NCBI GenBank assembly: GCA_038502055.1
Contig: JAXRKN010000044.1
Span: forward strand, 964,001-1,028,000
Source: Tanytarsus gracilentus
Lineage: Eukaryota; Arthropoda; Insecta; Diptera; Chironomidae
DNA length: 64,000 nt
Direction: 5' to 3'
Each line of letters opens with the position of its first letter. The first letter of the stretch is position 1. Shown one piece after another: positions 1 to 13,052 of the stretch. A model generated the notes under the pieces. It was given only the letters and a program-made list of their open reading frames with translations. It was not told the DNA's origin and did not search any database. The translations under genes were made by a program, and so were the position numbers.

Positions 1-341
1 TTAAACGTAACGACTTAACTTAATTTCGCATTTAACCGTTTTTTACTGATTTTTAACATTAAATCTCCGCAACTTTTCATCCATTACCTCTCCCTCTCGA
101 GACTGAGTCTCAGTTTGCCTTTCATCACGTACACGACTTTTAGATGAAAAAAAGTATTATATAGAGACTAAAATAAATTAATAGAAATTTTAATTGAAAT
201 TAAATTTCCGACTTTTTAGTTTTAAACAATTTCAGCAAGCTTTGATATTTCAGTGGATAAAAGTTTTTTGTTTGTGAGCGAAAAGCGTGAAAATTTTTGT
301 GTCATTTCAAACTTTTTGATAAAATAAAAATTATCTTAAGC
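1..341. other. Upstream region of the first gene
   Basis: AT-rich non-coding sequence ahead of the small two-exon gene. I see no clear TATA box at a useful distance and no open frame of note. The last part before the ATG at 342 is presumably 5' untranslated leader. Confidence 0.4.
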
Positions 342-880
342 ATGGCAGCGTTGAATGATGTGCAATTAAAAGCTCTCAAAGCGACACAATATGCAAAAGA
401 GTTTAAGGACGCTGCAAAGGAAGTGATTTTTAACGCCGTAAAACTCAAAGATCCACAGGGTAATCGACCTACATTTTCTGCTGTCAATTAGCATTTAATT
501 TTTATTTTTAACTCTGCACAGATCGTATTCGAGTTTGTGAGTGGTTGCGAAAGCTGAGAGAACTACGAAACGATAAATATGAGGATGCGAGACTGAAAAA
601 CGAGTACATTCAATACTTGAGGGTGAGTCTCGCGGGCGAATATCAAGTGTTAAAGAAGCCATTTTCAATGCCACCACCACAAAGTCTCGTGCCCCTCGCC
701 GAATGCATCGCCAATCTCACGTGCAATGCCATTCCTGATTTACCGCGTTGTGGTAAAATTCAACCGATACTGTGTCACAAATCGGATGACAATCGAGCTT
801 GGATGTGCGTCAAAAGAACGCCCGACAATGGAATACTTTGCTACATGGCGGTCGCTCCAGATCCTCTCAAAATTAAATAA
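342..880 (+). CDS. DUF4485-like small protein, two exons
   Basis: Coding exons are 342-459 and 522-880, joined across a 62-bp GT-AG intron (donor GGTAATC, acceptor TGCACAG); the join restores an Asp codon and gives 158 residues ending in TAA. The start is the first ATG in a good context (GCATGGC); the frame is open slightly upstream but without an ATG. The product is soluble, with no signal peptide or membrane segment. Residues about 10-95 carry a pattern I associate with the DUF4485 family: a helical N-terminal part, a C-x-W-x2-K-L segment, an R-L-K-N-x-Y segment and a PF-x3-PP-x-SLVPL segment. The C-terminal third has several Cys and Trp residues and no motif I know. The function of DUF4485 proteins is not established. 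The gene call is firm because the splice and frame are clean; the family call is from memory and moderate. Confidence 0.72.
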
Positions 881-1381
881 TAGAACTGCTACTTAAATAA
901 TAAATTAAATTGTTCCATGAATTCTGAGAAAGAAAATTTTCACTCCATTTGTCTAAATGATGATAAATAATTAATTGAGAGATCTTCAAATGGACATTTA
1001 AGATGAACTGAAAATTGTTGAATTTTATTTAAAAAGAAAATTGAGAGCTTTTGTGATTTTTTAATTTGTCAATTTTTTTGGAGTTTTTCTAAGATAATTT
1101 TTATTTTGTTATGATAAAAAGCTTTCAAAGCATTCGAGAGCCTTTTCAAAAATTTTATTAAATTTTAAGAAATTGAAAGATCTCTGAATCTTTTAATTTA
1201 AGTTCTATAAAAGCTTTGAAAGCTCTTTAGAAGCTTTCCAGCTTTTTTCGATAACCATGAAACCACGTTAATTCTAATTTCGATGAGCTTTTTTACTTAT
1301 AATTTTTCACACCATCATCCGTGCATTCGTTGTAATTATCATCTTTGGTAATTCACTAAATAAGAAGCTGAAAAAGGGAGG

Positions 1382-1404
1382 ATCATCATCATCATCATCA
1401 TCAT
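1382..1404. repeat. (CAT)n microsatellite
   Basis: Uninterrupted CAT/ATC trinucleotide tract of about 23 bases, in intergenic sequence. Confidence 0.9.
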
Positions 1405-1552
1405 GTGAGTTGATGACTAGACAAAAATTGAGATAATTAAAGAATCTCATTTTCTCTTTTCTTTTTTACCATACACGTCTTTATTTTCTCATTTTTATCA
1501 TCAGACAAAGTTTTTTGTGATGTGTTTTTGGTGGTTCGATAGAAGACATGCG

Positions 1553-1585
1553 GAGAGAGAGAGAGAGAGTGAGGAGAGGAGGAGG
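1553..1585. repeat. GA-rich simple repeat
   Basis: (GA)n followed by GAGGA repeats in intergenic DNA. GA tracts can bind GAGA-type factors in flies, but nothing here links it to a promoter. Confidence 0.8.
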
Positions 1586-2716
1586 AGAATTGTGGATATA
1601 ATTAACAATTATAATTATCTGTCTCATGAATGTTAATTCCATTATTTTCGGTAAATAGCGCTGGACATACAAAAATATATTTTTCTCATTTCGTTCACAT
1701 TTTTCGAGAGCGTGTGCGGAAAATTATGGAAAAGGATCTCATTGCATTACACATTTTTTTTTGCTCTCACTAATAATCATCGCAAATTAGATGCAATTAA
1801 TGTTTGAGAAGGATTGACATTGATCATGGACATTATGATGGTTCTATTTCCATTTTATTTTTCAACTCTGGTTTGTCGTTTTTTTTCTAGATTAATTTAT
1901 TTGTGCTTCTTGAAATACAAAACATCATTAGTCGAGCGAGTTCGGTTGTCATGCTAAAGACATATCTTAAAGAGTCCTTTTTTAGGGATTTTATAATTTA
2001 ACTTCATTAAAAAAAATTTGAGATTTATTTTTTTACTTCGAAAAAAGCTTTAAAAAATTAAAAATATTTTTTTCAAACTTTACCACTTTAATTTCTAAGC
2101 ATTACTTTGAAAATTAATGGAATTTTTTAAATATTTAAATTCACAAAGTCTGCAATTAATTAAAGCGTTTTATGACTCCCCATAGTCGAGGCCGTTGCAT
2201 GACAACCAATGCTCCAAAAAATTACCCACCATTCACTAGGTTAGAAAATTTTCTATTACCCACAAACTTTTTCTAATCCACCCGCTTTGACATAGACTCG
2301 AGTGTAGTACTCATCCTGTCTGCATTAAATAAAGTGTGTACATGCACCGCCATATGTTTCAATAAATTTTTTATCTTGTGCAAATAATTTTTTTCTTTAT
2401 CATGTTACAATTTTTTAGATGCTAAATTTTTTGTTTGATAATCGGTACGAGAAAAATGCAAAAAAAAGTTCAGTTTTCGTACCGAGTTACAATTTTAGAT
2501 TTTTTTATCTCAAATTTCATTTAAATTACAAAAGAAATTTTTCTCAATTTTTAATTTTGGAGAAGAAGAAAAACACTTTTTTTAAATCCATATTGACCCG
2601 TTGCATATTTCAAATGTTAAAATTTATCAATTTAATTTACAGGATGATACAAGCCGTTCCATGTAAGACCTCGTTTACGAACATTGGAGTGCCTGAGGAT
2701 GAGAACACAAAATCGA

Positions 2717-5700
2717 TTAATTGAAGTCTGTAGGTGGAGAAATGAATGGTAACGAACACCGACCATAATTGAAATTACCTGCTCCAAGTCCACCGTCGCT
2801 ATGGTCTTGCCTCGTATCATTGTCATTTTGATCGAATTCACAATCAAAATAACGCGATTGACAATCCACGCAGCTATGGACAAGAAAATTAGACGAAAAA
2901 AACAAAATTGATTACCGAGTGAAGAGCTTTTTGCAAAAAATGTATTTTTGAGCTTTTTGCAAAAAATGTATTTTTGAGCTTTAAAGCTCTTTAATGGAAA
3001 AATACAAAATTTCAAAGCTTTTTAAAGTTTAATTTGAAAAACTTTCAATTTATAAAAGCTTTTAGTAATTATTCTTAAACTTAAAAAATCTCAACTTTAG
3101 AAAGCTCGCAATTCAATATAAAAGCTCAATTTTTTAGTTAATTTCCTGGTTAATTTATAAAAAATTACCAAAGCTCTGTTTAAAAAGATTTCAAAATATT
3201 TCAAAACACAAAAAGCATCGACTGAAAGCTGAACATAAAAAAAATATTTTGTTGTCCAGCTTTGAAATATTTTTCTTATCTCTCAGTCGATTTCCACTAA
3301 TACAAAATTTCCCTCAAGTTCGTGTAATAAATCATAATTTATTCTCATTACTCACCGACATGAGGATGACATTTTACAAGTAAGTCCACACTCTTTAGCG
3401 ACCGCTTTATAAAGCTCTTTGCTCGATTTATAATGTATCTCGGGTCCTTTTGCCGGCGGCGGCTGTTGTGATGGAGTGTCTGAATAATTCATTTGTTGAT
3501 GACCGCCATCGTTGTAATATCGATTTGAATACTCATTATCCGCATGATCTTGATGATGATATTGATTTTGGCATTCGTTCGAATATTCTTCGGTACAATT
3601 GTTGTAATTTTCGCCGCTGCTGTTTTCATCATTCAAACTGCATCGCTCATTGTAATCGCCGTCTGTAATGAGATGCGAGAGAGAAATCGTGGAGCACAAA
3701 ATTACATCATCAATTTTTCATAAAAGCTTACAAGCAACGAACATGCTTCGCATTTAATAAGCAAAAGGGGTTGGGGAGAAATTTATAGGCGCGTCGGTTG
3801 GTGCTGAAGCGCAATTAGTTTTGAGATTGTTAAGGGTTGAGGAATTAAAAGATATTTATTAAATCTGGTTGGATTTAGTTTAAATCTAAAGAGATTAAAA
3901 CTAAATCCAACAGGATTAAACTTTTCACCAACTTAATTAAACAACATAAATTAAGTGAGATAAAGCTCTTACCGCAAGACTCATTATCATTCTCGCCGTC
4001 ATCTTCCATCGAGCAGCAATTTTGATTACATGAGCTCCGATTACATTGCCCCGTACACTGTTCATCGTTGTCAATTAAGAGACTTTCACGTGCTGGCGAG
4101 GCCATGACGCTGCTAGTGCTATACAAATTATTGTTGCTGCCGAGCGGCGTCTCGTAATAGCTCTCGACCAATAAATTTGTATGAATTGTAGTTTGTATTG
4201 TGTTATTCTCTTTGTCTAGAGCCAGTAATTGATTCTGGTGTGACGAAGGAAAAGTTAACGGCGAAGGCGAGAAAAGAAATTTTCCATTAAGCACGATTTT
4301 AATTTAAAATTTTTTTTTCGTGTTATTAAAATTGAATATTATGACGACAACAACGCGTCGCCATGACTGCGACACTTACCTCTTTCATTACTGTATCATA
4401 TGAAGGAGGAGGTGATGTTGGAATGTCTGATAATTGTGGACTCGAATATCCTAAAGTGGAACGGAAATAAAATTCTCAATAAATTCTTCTTCGAGCATCA
4501 TCATCAATTGCATGTTATGCATTGACGAACTTTTCTTGCTCAAATAGACTTTTATTGCTCTCTCGAAAATTCTCCTCTCGATGCGAATAAATAAAAATAT
4601 ATGACATAATAAATTCATCAAACATAAAAGCTAAAAGTAAGTAAAAAGAGAAATTCTGTAAATATTTTCTAGACTCTGACGAAAGAAAAGTCAGGGGGAA
4701 TTTTTTTAGGTTATAAGAAAAATAAATATAATAATTTTATGATTTTTGTGCTGAACGATTTGAAGGAGATTAGTTGGAATTTCATGTGGAGTATGAAAAT
4801 GTGATATCGATTTGTAAAATTAGCTTATCCTGGAAGTGTGTTGAATTTTCATCCGATTTTGAATAAAAGCTCAATTAAGAGGTTTTTAGGATTAATTTTA
4901 TGATTTTTTAGAATTTTTTTTAGCGTGAAATAATCTTTAGAATTTATTTTAAGGTATTGAAGATTTTAAAAATTCCTGGATGTTAATTTTCGATGATTTT
5001 TAATGATGTCGTAAAAGATTCACAACTGTAAAATTAATTAATTTAATTCAGATTTGAGGTCAAAATTTTTAAATCATTCCCTAACAGACAAAAATCATGT
5101 TTTTCAGGAAATTTTCATGCAAATATTTAAAAAATTGCATGATTTACTTTTAGCGATTAAATTTCAAATTAAAAAAATTCAACTTTTTTATGCCAAAATC
5201 CCATTAAAAAAATTTTATTTCTCTTCGTTCGAGTGTTTGCCTTCCTCATCTATTCCAAATAATTTCTTAAGAATTTGCCGCTGGAAAATTGTAAAGAGAC
5301 CCATAATAATGCATGACACTGAAGAGAGACTCCACTCGAGAGTCTTGGTCAATGTTGATCAACCTTCATGAGGACGAGAATGAACTAAAAAAACTGTACA
5401 ATAGTGGAATATGAGATGGTGAAATAAACTAAAGAGACAAGTGAACGTCAAGAGCGAGAGTGTGTTGATACTAGAAAAAAACAAACAAAAAAATAAATTT
5501 TGCACAACAGTAAACATGACAACATGGATGTGTGCATAAAACAGAGAAAAACTATATGAGGTAGAGGAGGTATCACATTGAAACACATACAAACAGTTTT
5601 TTTTTAATTTATGAGAACTTCAATTTCGGTATCGAGATCACATTCCATTACATGATGTCGCTATTGATAGTTTGGTACATGCTTCTTCACACTCATGCGA

Positions 5701-8700
5701 GGAAATATTTTTATGCTTCGACTTCATAAAAATTTCAACAATTATTTAGACACAAATTTTTTAAATTTTGCTTTAACGTTTTTCCAATGTTCAAAAATAA
5801 AATTTTACACAATAAATTGGATTATAATTAATTCTAAAAAAGAATTCATTAAAATCAACTTTCAAGTATTCAAAAGTGATATAAAAGCTTTGAAAGTTAA
5901 TGTTTTGATTAAAAAAACCTCACACCCTCTAAAAAGAATTTCAATTTCAATCTTCTTCTTGTCTCTTTACCATCACACACGATTTCAATATCGTACTTGA
6001 AAGGCTTTCAAAGCTCTTCAACCCCTCGAACGATGATAACAATATCCACGTGAGTGATGACAATTTTTCAGCACACAAAGCTCATGGCGTGTGTATAGGA
6101 TTTAAAGCGGAAGAGTGCTTTACATCAAATACACATCATTTTAAATGAACGTCACTTTCACCCCCGCCATCACAATTCAAGCATGACTTTTCAATCTCAA
6201 TTTTATTCATAATTTAATTCGAAAATCTTTTTTATATCCTCAAAAAAAAAATATGATTTGAAAAGGCGGAGAGCGAGAGATGAGAAGGAAGCTATTATCC
6301 GTGAGGATGTGAAAAAGAGTAATCCGATAGATTGATTAGTCGATAAGGAATAATTCAATTGAATAAATCCGATATAAAAATTTCATTTTACTTTTTTTTA
6401 TTTCCCAAAAGCTTTTAAGATTTTTTCTACTTTTATCGAATTCATTTCCGCGAGATGGAAAAGCGAAAGGTTATTTGAAATGTGAGATGAGAAAGGTCTC
6501 AAACTGGATCATGAGGAAATTTTAGAAAAACGTGAAAAATTATTTTTTAAACATCCCATTTGAGATCCTTCAAAGTTCAAATTCTCAAAGTGACTGTTCT
6601 CTTCGAAATTCGATTATATTATATCGAGTGATAAATTGACTTATTCTTTCCGTCTCTATTGCCACAGACGACATAATGGCATTGAAGAAGTTTCATTATT
6701 TCACCGACAAGCTCAATTATTAGTCGACGAGAATTTGCTACGGAATAGTTTTTCGCTTCTTATTTTTATCCCACACAAACAGAACTGTATTCAACAATTG
6801 TAGCGCTTGTCATGTAACTAATGAGGCTTCAGAAACAATTGCGCGTGTTGTACACTAATTAAAAATGTAGTCAGCAAACATTTTGCCGCTCTTTTAACAT
6901 TTCTATTTCTAACCTCACTTTGTAAAGTTTTAAATTGCGGTGAACTTTAAGGTGGGATTAAGATCGAATTCGTTGAACTAGAATTTAAATTTATTTAGGG
7001 TATTAATAACTTTAGAAAAAAGATAAACAATGATGAAAAGTGGCGAAATTTTATTGTGAAAAATTCTTCAACCATTTTAAAAGTTTTAAATTTAAATTAA
7101 TTAATTTTATAAAAATTTACGAAACTTTTTTGTCCTAACGTCAAAAATTCAATTTCATCAAAAACTTTTTATTACATCTCCATTCCGCCATCCAAAATCT
7201 GTTCTGATGTCGATGCAACTTTTTCGTGAGCATTCGTCATGCAAAATCCCATAAAAATTAATAAAAGTTGGTCGTGTCGGGACGAACCCTCGGCGCATAT
7301 TGTGTATGTGGGTTGGAATTGAAACAAAAGCTGCTTTCTTTCTATTCACAGCTTGTGCGAGGTTTTCTGCAAATTGAGTTTGATTCAAGCAGAAAATGAA
7401 CAGCAAAAAAAGTTAATTTTGAGCTTTCATCTAAAAATTGCTGCCTTGGAGTTTGAAAGCTTCACATAAATCGCTTTTTATTGGAAATATTTTACTACTT
7501 CGAAAGCTGCAATTTCCTTTAGAAATCAACAATCAATCTCGTCTATTGTTTGTTACTTGAGAATGCATGACCAAACCGAATAAATCTCTCCAAAATGACC
7601 CACTTATTTTCTCGTTATCTTTGTGTGCAGAAAACTTTTCATCGGTTGATAGTGAATGAGAAAAAACTTTTAGTGATAGAACACAAAATTAATTCAGTGA
7701 ATTAATCGAGGGCTGAGAAAAGTTTTATGAATTACAAATTCAATGAGATTTCAAAAAGTTAAAAACTTTGATTGGAAAATTGAAGAAAATTTTCATCCCT
7801 TGCAAATTTTAATCTCAATTTCTCTCTCGTTTAATTCTTGATGAAAAGAAACTGAAAACTTCAATTAAACTTGGCAATTGTTATTTCAGCAAAATCTCTT
7901 TTCCATTTCCTTGTTTAAAAGCACTTTCGTGTCATAAATGAATGAAATAATGAATAATAATTGCGGGCGGTTACCGTGCGATATTTTCTACTCAATTGAA
8001 AAATCTCATCAACTCAGATGAGAAAAACTTCCATGGACTGACTTTATATCGCACAACTGGTAATTGTTCATTGCAAATTTTCTTAATGAAAACTGGAATT
8101 AATTATTGGACTCGCATTCAACGTCCTTCTCCTCACATTTCACTCTGATTGTTAAAAATTAACAATAGCGCCGTATTTAGTATGACGGAAGCTCATGAAG
8201 TGACTTTAACTGAAGCACAAAAGAGGTTTTCCTTATTTTTCTCTAACAACAATGGATTTTTCAGTGGTGAAAACAAAGAGAACATTAGCATTTTACATGA
8301 ACGCAAGCTGATGGTGAAAAGGATGAAGAGGAAAATTCTTGAAATAGGTGAAAATTTAAGAGAAAGAACTTGAAGGGAGAAAATAAAGAAATTTGAAACA
8401 TTTTTCTATGATTTATGAACGTTTTCAAGCGCTAAAATTTTTGAATTTAAATTTAACGGTTTAAAATATTTCAAATTTTAAATTAATTTTTTTTAAAAAA
8501 AACAGCAAATTATTTAAAGTTTTAGGTTAGTCTAAAAGAGTTTAAATTAAATTTTAACGGATTCTTAATTTTTAAAAGTTGTTAAGTCACTTCTAATAGA
8601 GCAATTGTTAACAAAATGTTAAACTTTCGTGTTTCTTTTCAAAAATTCTAAAAGAATCCCGAAGAACATAAAACTTAATACCGGACGGTACGTGAGGGAA

Positions 8701-9806
8701 TACAGAAGTGAGCGTTAAATGAGAATGAAGTGAAATAAAAGCTCTCTTTTTAAACAAGAAGGGTGGAAAATAATTCACAGCATGCTCACGGAGTGAAAGT
8801 CAGAGATTTTCTTCAGCTGCATGTGCTCGAGTAAATTGAGATTGGTTAGGGGCTGAAAGTTATTCTCAACTATGAACTCTATACCTATGTCTCCATAAAT
8901 ATCGAGACAGTAAAATAGCATAAACGATAAATTGAGCGTGGCTCGTGCATGTTGTTTCCGCCTTTGGCCTCCTTTTTAACCTTTCCCTCCGATCGATGTG
9001 AAAACTTTTCAAATTAAGTTTCTCGCTCTCGTTTTTAGAGCAGGTCTGATGAATTTGTAAAGCGGAGATTGAGGGAAATTTTCACATGAAAATTATGCAT
9101 GAAGGTTTTTAAATGACTTGCGATTAAATTTGTGTTTCAACCCATCGAAGGAAATTAACATTGAAAAAGTCAAGGTTGTGTGAGAATTAAAATTTAAAGA
9201 ATTTTTGAAGGTTAAACAAGGGGTGTCAAACTATGATTGTGACTTAACTTATTAAGATTAAAAAGTGATGCAACTACGTTAAAATTCTCAAATCAAAATT
9301 AAACAAAAAAGAGAGCAAGAAAAGTCAAGATTAACTAAAGAGGAGTTACCTATTTGATCGGCAGTAGAGCCGGCGGATAGTAAAGCACGTTGATCGTTAT
9401 TAATAGACATAATACTACTATTCTCACTAGTCTGATCGGACTCGTCAATGTTAAGATAGTTATTGTGCGTTGAGGACGACGTGATAGCGGTCGTTAACTT
9501 GTTAAAGCTCGACGTTACGACTAGATTTGAGGGCGGCTGCTGATCGGGCTCATTTTCTTGCGATGTACTTCGCGACGACGTGCTGCCCGACATGCGAAAC
9601 AATTTAAATGGTGCCATAATGCGATAAAAAGGCCTCGATTTAACCCGATTGAGTAATGCAACGGTCTTCAAATCCCCCGACTTCTTCTGTTCTAATTTCA
9701 AATAGCTTTGTCGCTTAATTTTGCTATCTGAAACTCTCTCCAACGCACTTCTCCACAATCTTATTATGATCAAAGCGGATTTCACTTCCCCCTTTTCTAC
9801 TTTTTT
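2717..9806 (-). CDS. Cys-motif paralogue 3, PPxY-containing, 5' end incomplete
   Basis: Five minus-strand exons join in frame: about 9806-9350, 4450-4380, 4234-3973, 3662-3356 and 2873-2717. The junction phases all match (1, 0, 1, 2), and the donors are GTAACT, GTAAGT, GTAAGA and GTGAGT. The first listed exon is open upstream without an ATG until MAPFKLF at 9616. Its earlier part resembles exon 2 of the two paralogues, so an undetected first exon probably exists; the 9806 boundary is a guess. Features in order: a basic segment, a Ser/Thr-rich stretch, PPPSY (a PPxY WW-domain ligand) in the 71-nt exon, a Cys/Asn/Asp-rich region, then SSKELYKAVAKECGLTC, SCR-CVDC and QSRYFDC followed by acidic sequence. 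There is no signal peptide or membrane helix. The last exon has an internal strong donor (CAG|GTAATT at 2779/2778), so the C-terminus may continue in another exon. I do not recognise the family. Confidence 0.66.
2924..2975. repeat. Two tandem 26-bp units
   Basis: The unit beginning GAGCTTTTTGC occurs twice head to tail without mismatch, inside the intron between the last two exons of paralogue 3. It belongs to a wider intronic enrichment for AGCTTT words. Confidence 0.85.
4451..9349. other. Large intron of paralogue 3
   Basis: About 4.9 kb between the first recognised exon and the PPxY exon. It is AT-rich and mostly featureless, with repeated AAAGCTTT-type words. The only frame worth noting is a plus-strand 63-codon ATG frame at 8182-8373, listed separately. 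Confidence 0.5.
8182..8373 (+). CDS. Small open frame, uncertain
   Basis: A 63-residue frame from ATG at 8182, in the intron of paralogue 3 and on the opposite strand. It is rich in Glu, Lys and Arg, contains a KEN tripeptide, and has a basic C-terminal half. I do not recognise it. It could be a chance frame; no splice partner or promoter was identified. Confidence 0.18.
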   Translation: MTEAHEVTLTEAQKRFSLFFSNNNGFFSGENKENISILHERKLMVKRMKRKILEIGENLRERT

Positions 9807-12800
9807 CTCACGAGGAAAAAACGTGACGACTTTTTAATGATTTTCGCCTAATGCGTCTACTCTTTTCACGTCTTTCAGTTATATATATTTTTTTCGTATC
9901 GTTTTTAAAGCTCTTTCGTATCGTTTGTATTTTTATTTAGACATTTAGATTTTTGTGTGAATGTACTTTTAGTTCTGAAATAAAAGTTGTTTTTTTTAAA
10001 GAAGAGAAGAGAGAAAGAAAGAGAAGAATATAAAACAGTTATAGTATACTTTACCATTTCAATAATGCACACAAAAAAATAATATAAAAATGTGCAATAA
10101 AAATAAAAATTAAATAAGAGTGAAAGCTGAAAATAAATTTAGATGCAATGTGAGGTAAATTTTCAATTTTCATTGTGCCACCAGGGTAAATTTTTTTATA
10201 ATTTCACTAATTTACCATCCCTTGCACACATCGACGGTGAGGCCAATTTTAGCATATATTTTTTCTCCTTAATCGACATCCATTTCATCCGATCGAATCG
10301 ATTCCATTCTATCGTACACGGACGGTAAAGTCCGTCGTGAATGAAAAAATTGCATGCATTTGCAGAATCATAAAAGCCACATAGAGAACTCTATGAAAAT
10401 AGAAAGGCGTGAGGGCGATCGAGATTTTCATAAGGCCAGGTAAATTAATTCTGTGATTAATTACTCAATTTTCGATCCCATTTTCTCTCATGAAAATCGA
10501 AAGGTGATTAGTGCTAATGATAATTGTAAGAGAAAATTTTTCCATAAACAATTGAGAGCTGAAATGCTTTATGGCTGATGTGGTAAAAGTTTGAGCAGTC
10601 AATAAGCTTTTTTCCTTTTATTGGAATTTTTCCTTTTACGTCAACGTTCAAACACGATAATTTTCACTTTTGCATTAGTGAAAGATAAAATTTCTTTTAG
10701 CATGCAACAAACATTTGAAAGTTTTCTTGATGAATAAATTCTTTAATTTGAGGTAAAAATGATGATAAGAAAATGAAAAAATAAATTAAATATTAAATTA
10801 ACTGCGAAGCTGTTGCAATGTGAAATGTGGTGCACAAATTTCCTGAAACAACTCCCACTAATTTATTTAATTTATTTGAAATTCGTGATGCCACGCCAAA
10901 CGACATTCGGTATAAAATTATCCTTTATAATGGTTTTTGAAATGCGATGATGTTTTTATTTCGGTATCGATGGTGAAATCAAGCAAAGGACTTTTTTTAA
11001 AGCAAAAATTGTTTTTAAAAAAAAGAAGATTTATTAAATATTTTAAAAGCTTTTAAAAATGTTGAATAAAAAGCTCACAAATAAGAGCTTTTAGAAAAGC
11101 TTTTAAAATTCCAAAAGTTCCGTCATATAAAACTGAAAACATTTAATAAGTTCTCATTTTAATTTTATTTGCAATCATCACAAATTTGATAATTCCGGAT
11201 AATGCCAAACTTACCGTCGACACTAATTTTCATAGTCACTGACTTTCCGTTTCTCGCCTCCATTAAATTATTGCAAAATGCATAATTTAAAGCAATTTTC
11301 CGAAACGATTCGATAAATTCTAATTTCATTGTGACACGAGCTCGTGTGTATGAAAAATTGTCCTCTCTTTTAGGTAAAACAAAATTGTTCACGAGACAAA
11401 TTCGTTTTCTCATTCAAAAATAAAAATCCGTTCGATCGAAATGATTTTTCATTCTTCTAAATTGATATTATAGCGCTCGTGTTCGAGGAAAATCTAGAAT
11501 TATTTATTGCCCGAGAGAATTTTCATCCTTTGGATTTCAAACTTTTTTTTTCGTGCTATTCGGATGGGGATAATAAAAAGGGACAGATAACATCAAAAAA
11601 TAGTTTACATTTCAATCGAGACGAGATAGAAAACTTTCTACACAGGTGCTTAAACCTTTTTTTTCCTATACATTCCCTTAAAATTCAATTTAGAAATTTT
11701 TTAAATATTTACAAGCACACACTTACATACATCTAACACATCATCTATTGATGGGAATTTTCGGATTTTATTTGAGAGAGAAGGAGGAAAGTTTAGATGT
11801 AAACTTTTGACATGAATTTCAATGAGGATGCTCTCAAATATAGATTTAGATTAGAACGACCGACATTCAATGAGTCTTTGATGTAAATTAGATGAAAAAA
11901 TTTCCTCTTTGTGACATTTGCGATTTTTTCTCTCTCGTAAGCTCAAAAGCTTTTGTTTACATACTCTCGTGGTTTTTTTGAACATTTTTTGTGGTAGTTT
12001 CTTCTAAAGACGTAATAGAGCTTTTATACGTTGCATCATGCTCTTTAATCAGCTTATTTTTGGAATTTAATTTCATATGTGAGTGTTCTAAGAGAAAATG
12101 AAAAGATTAACATTTTAGCCGCTTAGTTTTGTGGCTGAGAAACGAGTTTAGAATTTTTATTTAGACTTTTAAGTTTGAAGGTAATTTTTACTGAATAAAT
12201 TTTTAAGCTTTTTATAATCAAAGCTCTCTTAAAGAAATTTTCTCTTTTGAGTAAATTTGAAAGTTTTTTTGTCGACCCTTGGCTCATTTGCATTTTCATC
12301 TAGTTCACTCTCACTGCGTCTATCTAACTCTATAACAATTTTCATCACCTCAAACAGAATTAATGTTTTTCTCTGTAGTGCGGCTATAACGTTTTTCTGG
12401 TTTCAAATTTAAGCTTTATCAGTTTTAGTCAAATCTTTGGCCATTTATTTTGCGGCATTTCTTCGCTCTAAATTTCTTGCACAAATTTTCTGAGAAAGAG
12501 GTTTTTAATTAAAAATTTTTTTTGGACATTATTTGCGGCTATTTAGAGAGAAGATACCATAAGAGATAAATTGGCGAAAAAGAGAGAGGGAGAGACAAAT
12601 TTTTGTGCTGAGTATTTTAATCTTAATGCTCATTAGAGTCACACAGCGATGGTGAAGAAAGCTTCGAGCATCAATAAGCATTAAATTTCTATGGCGACCA
12701 CTTAATTAGAAGTCGAGAAGTTGATGATTGTTAGCGAAAATTATAATTGGGTCTCTCTCTTAGTTATGTTAAAAAAAAAGGGTTGGACATTAAAAATTTT

Positions 12801-13052
12801 TAATTTATTAATTTTTAAACCACATCATTCCACTCCTTGAACATAGTGAAATAAAATGCATAGCGACAGCAAAACGCGAAATGAGCTGTGTCATAAATTT
12901 CATTTCGCATCCTAAATCGGTTTCATCTTCCATCACTTCATCATTTTCTCGCTTCCTTCCTTTCCCATTTTCTTCTTCGCTCGCACAGTGATCTGATGCT
13001 GTTTGTACATGCGAGAAAGATGCCATCCTCATAAAAATCATTGAGATGAATT
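9807..13052. other. Region upstream of paralogue 3
   Basis: No supported gene. A missing first exon of paralogue 3 (expected to encode a YVLNT-like segment on the minus strand) could lie here or further upstream, but I did not find it. Near 11036-11115 there is a dense cluster of AAGCTTTTAAAA-type words. Confidence 0.4.

Larger units (their letters stand above)
881..2716. other. Intergenic region
   Basis: Non-coding, AT-rich. It holds a (CAT)n tract near 1382-1404 and a GA-rich tract near 1553-1585. I see no convincing exon. The convergent 3' ends of the first gene and of paralogue 3 on the minus strand border it. Confidence 0.5.
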
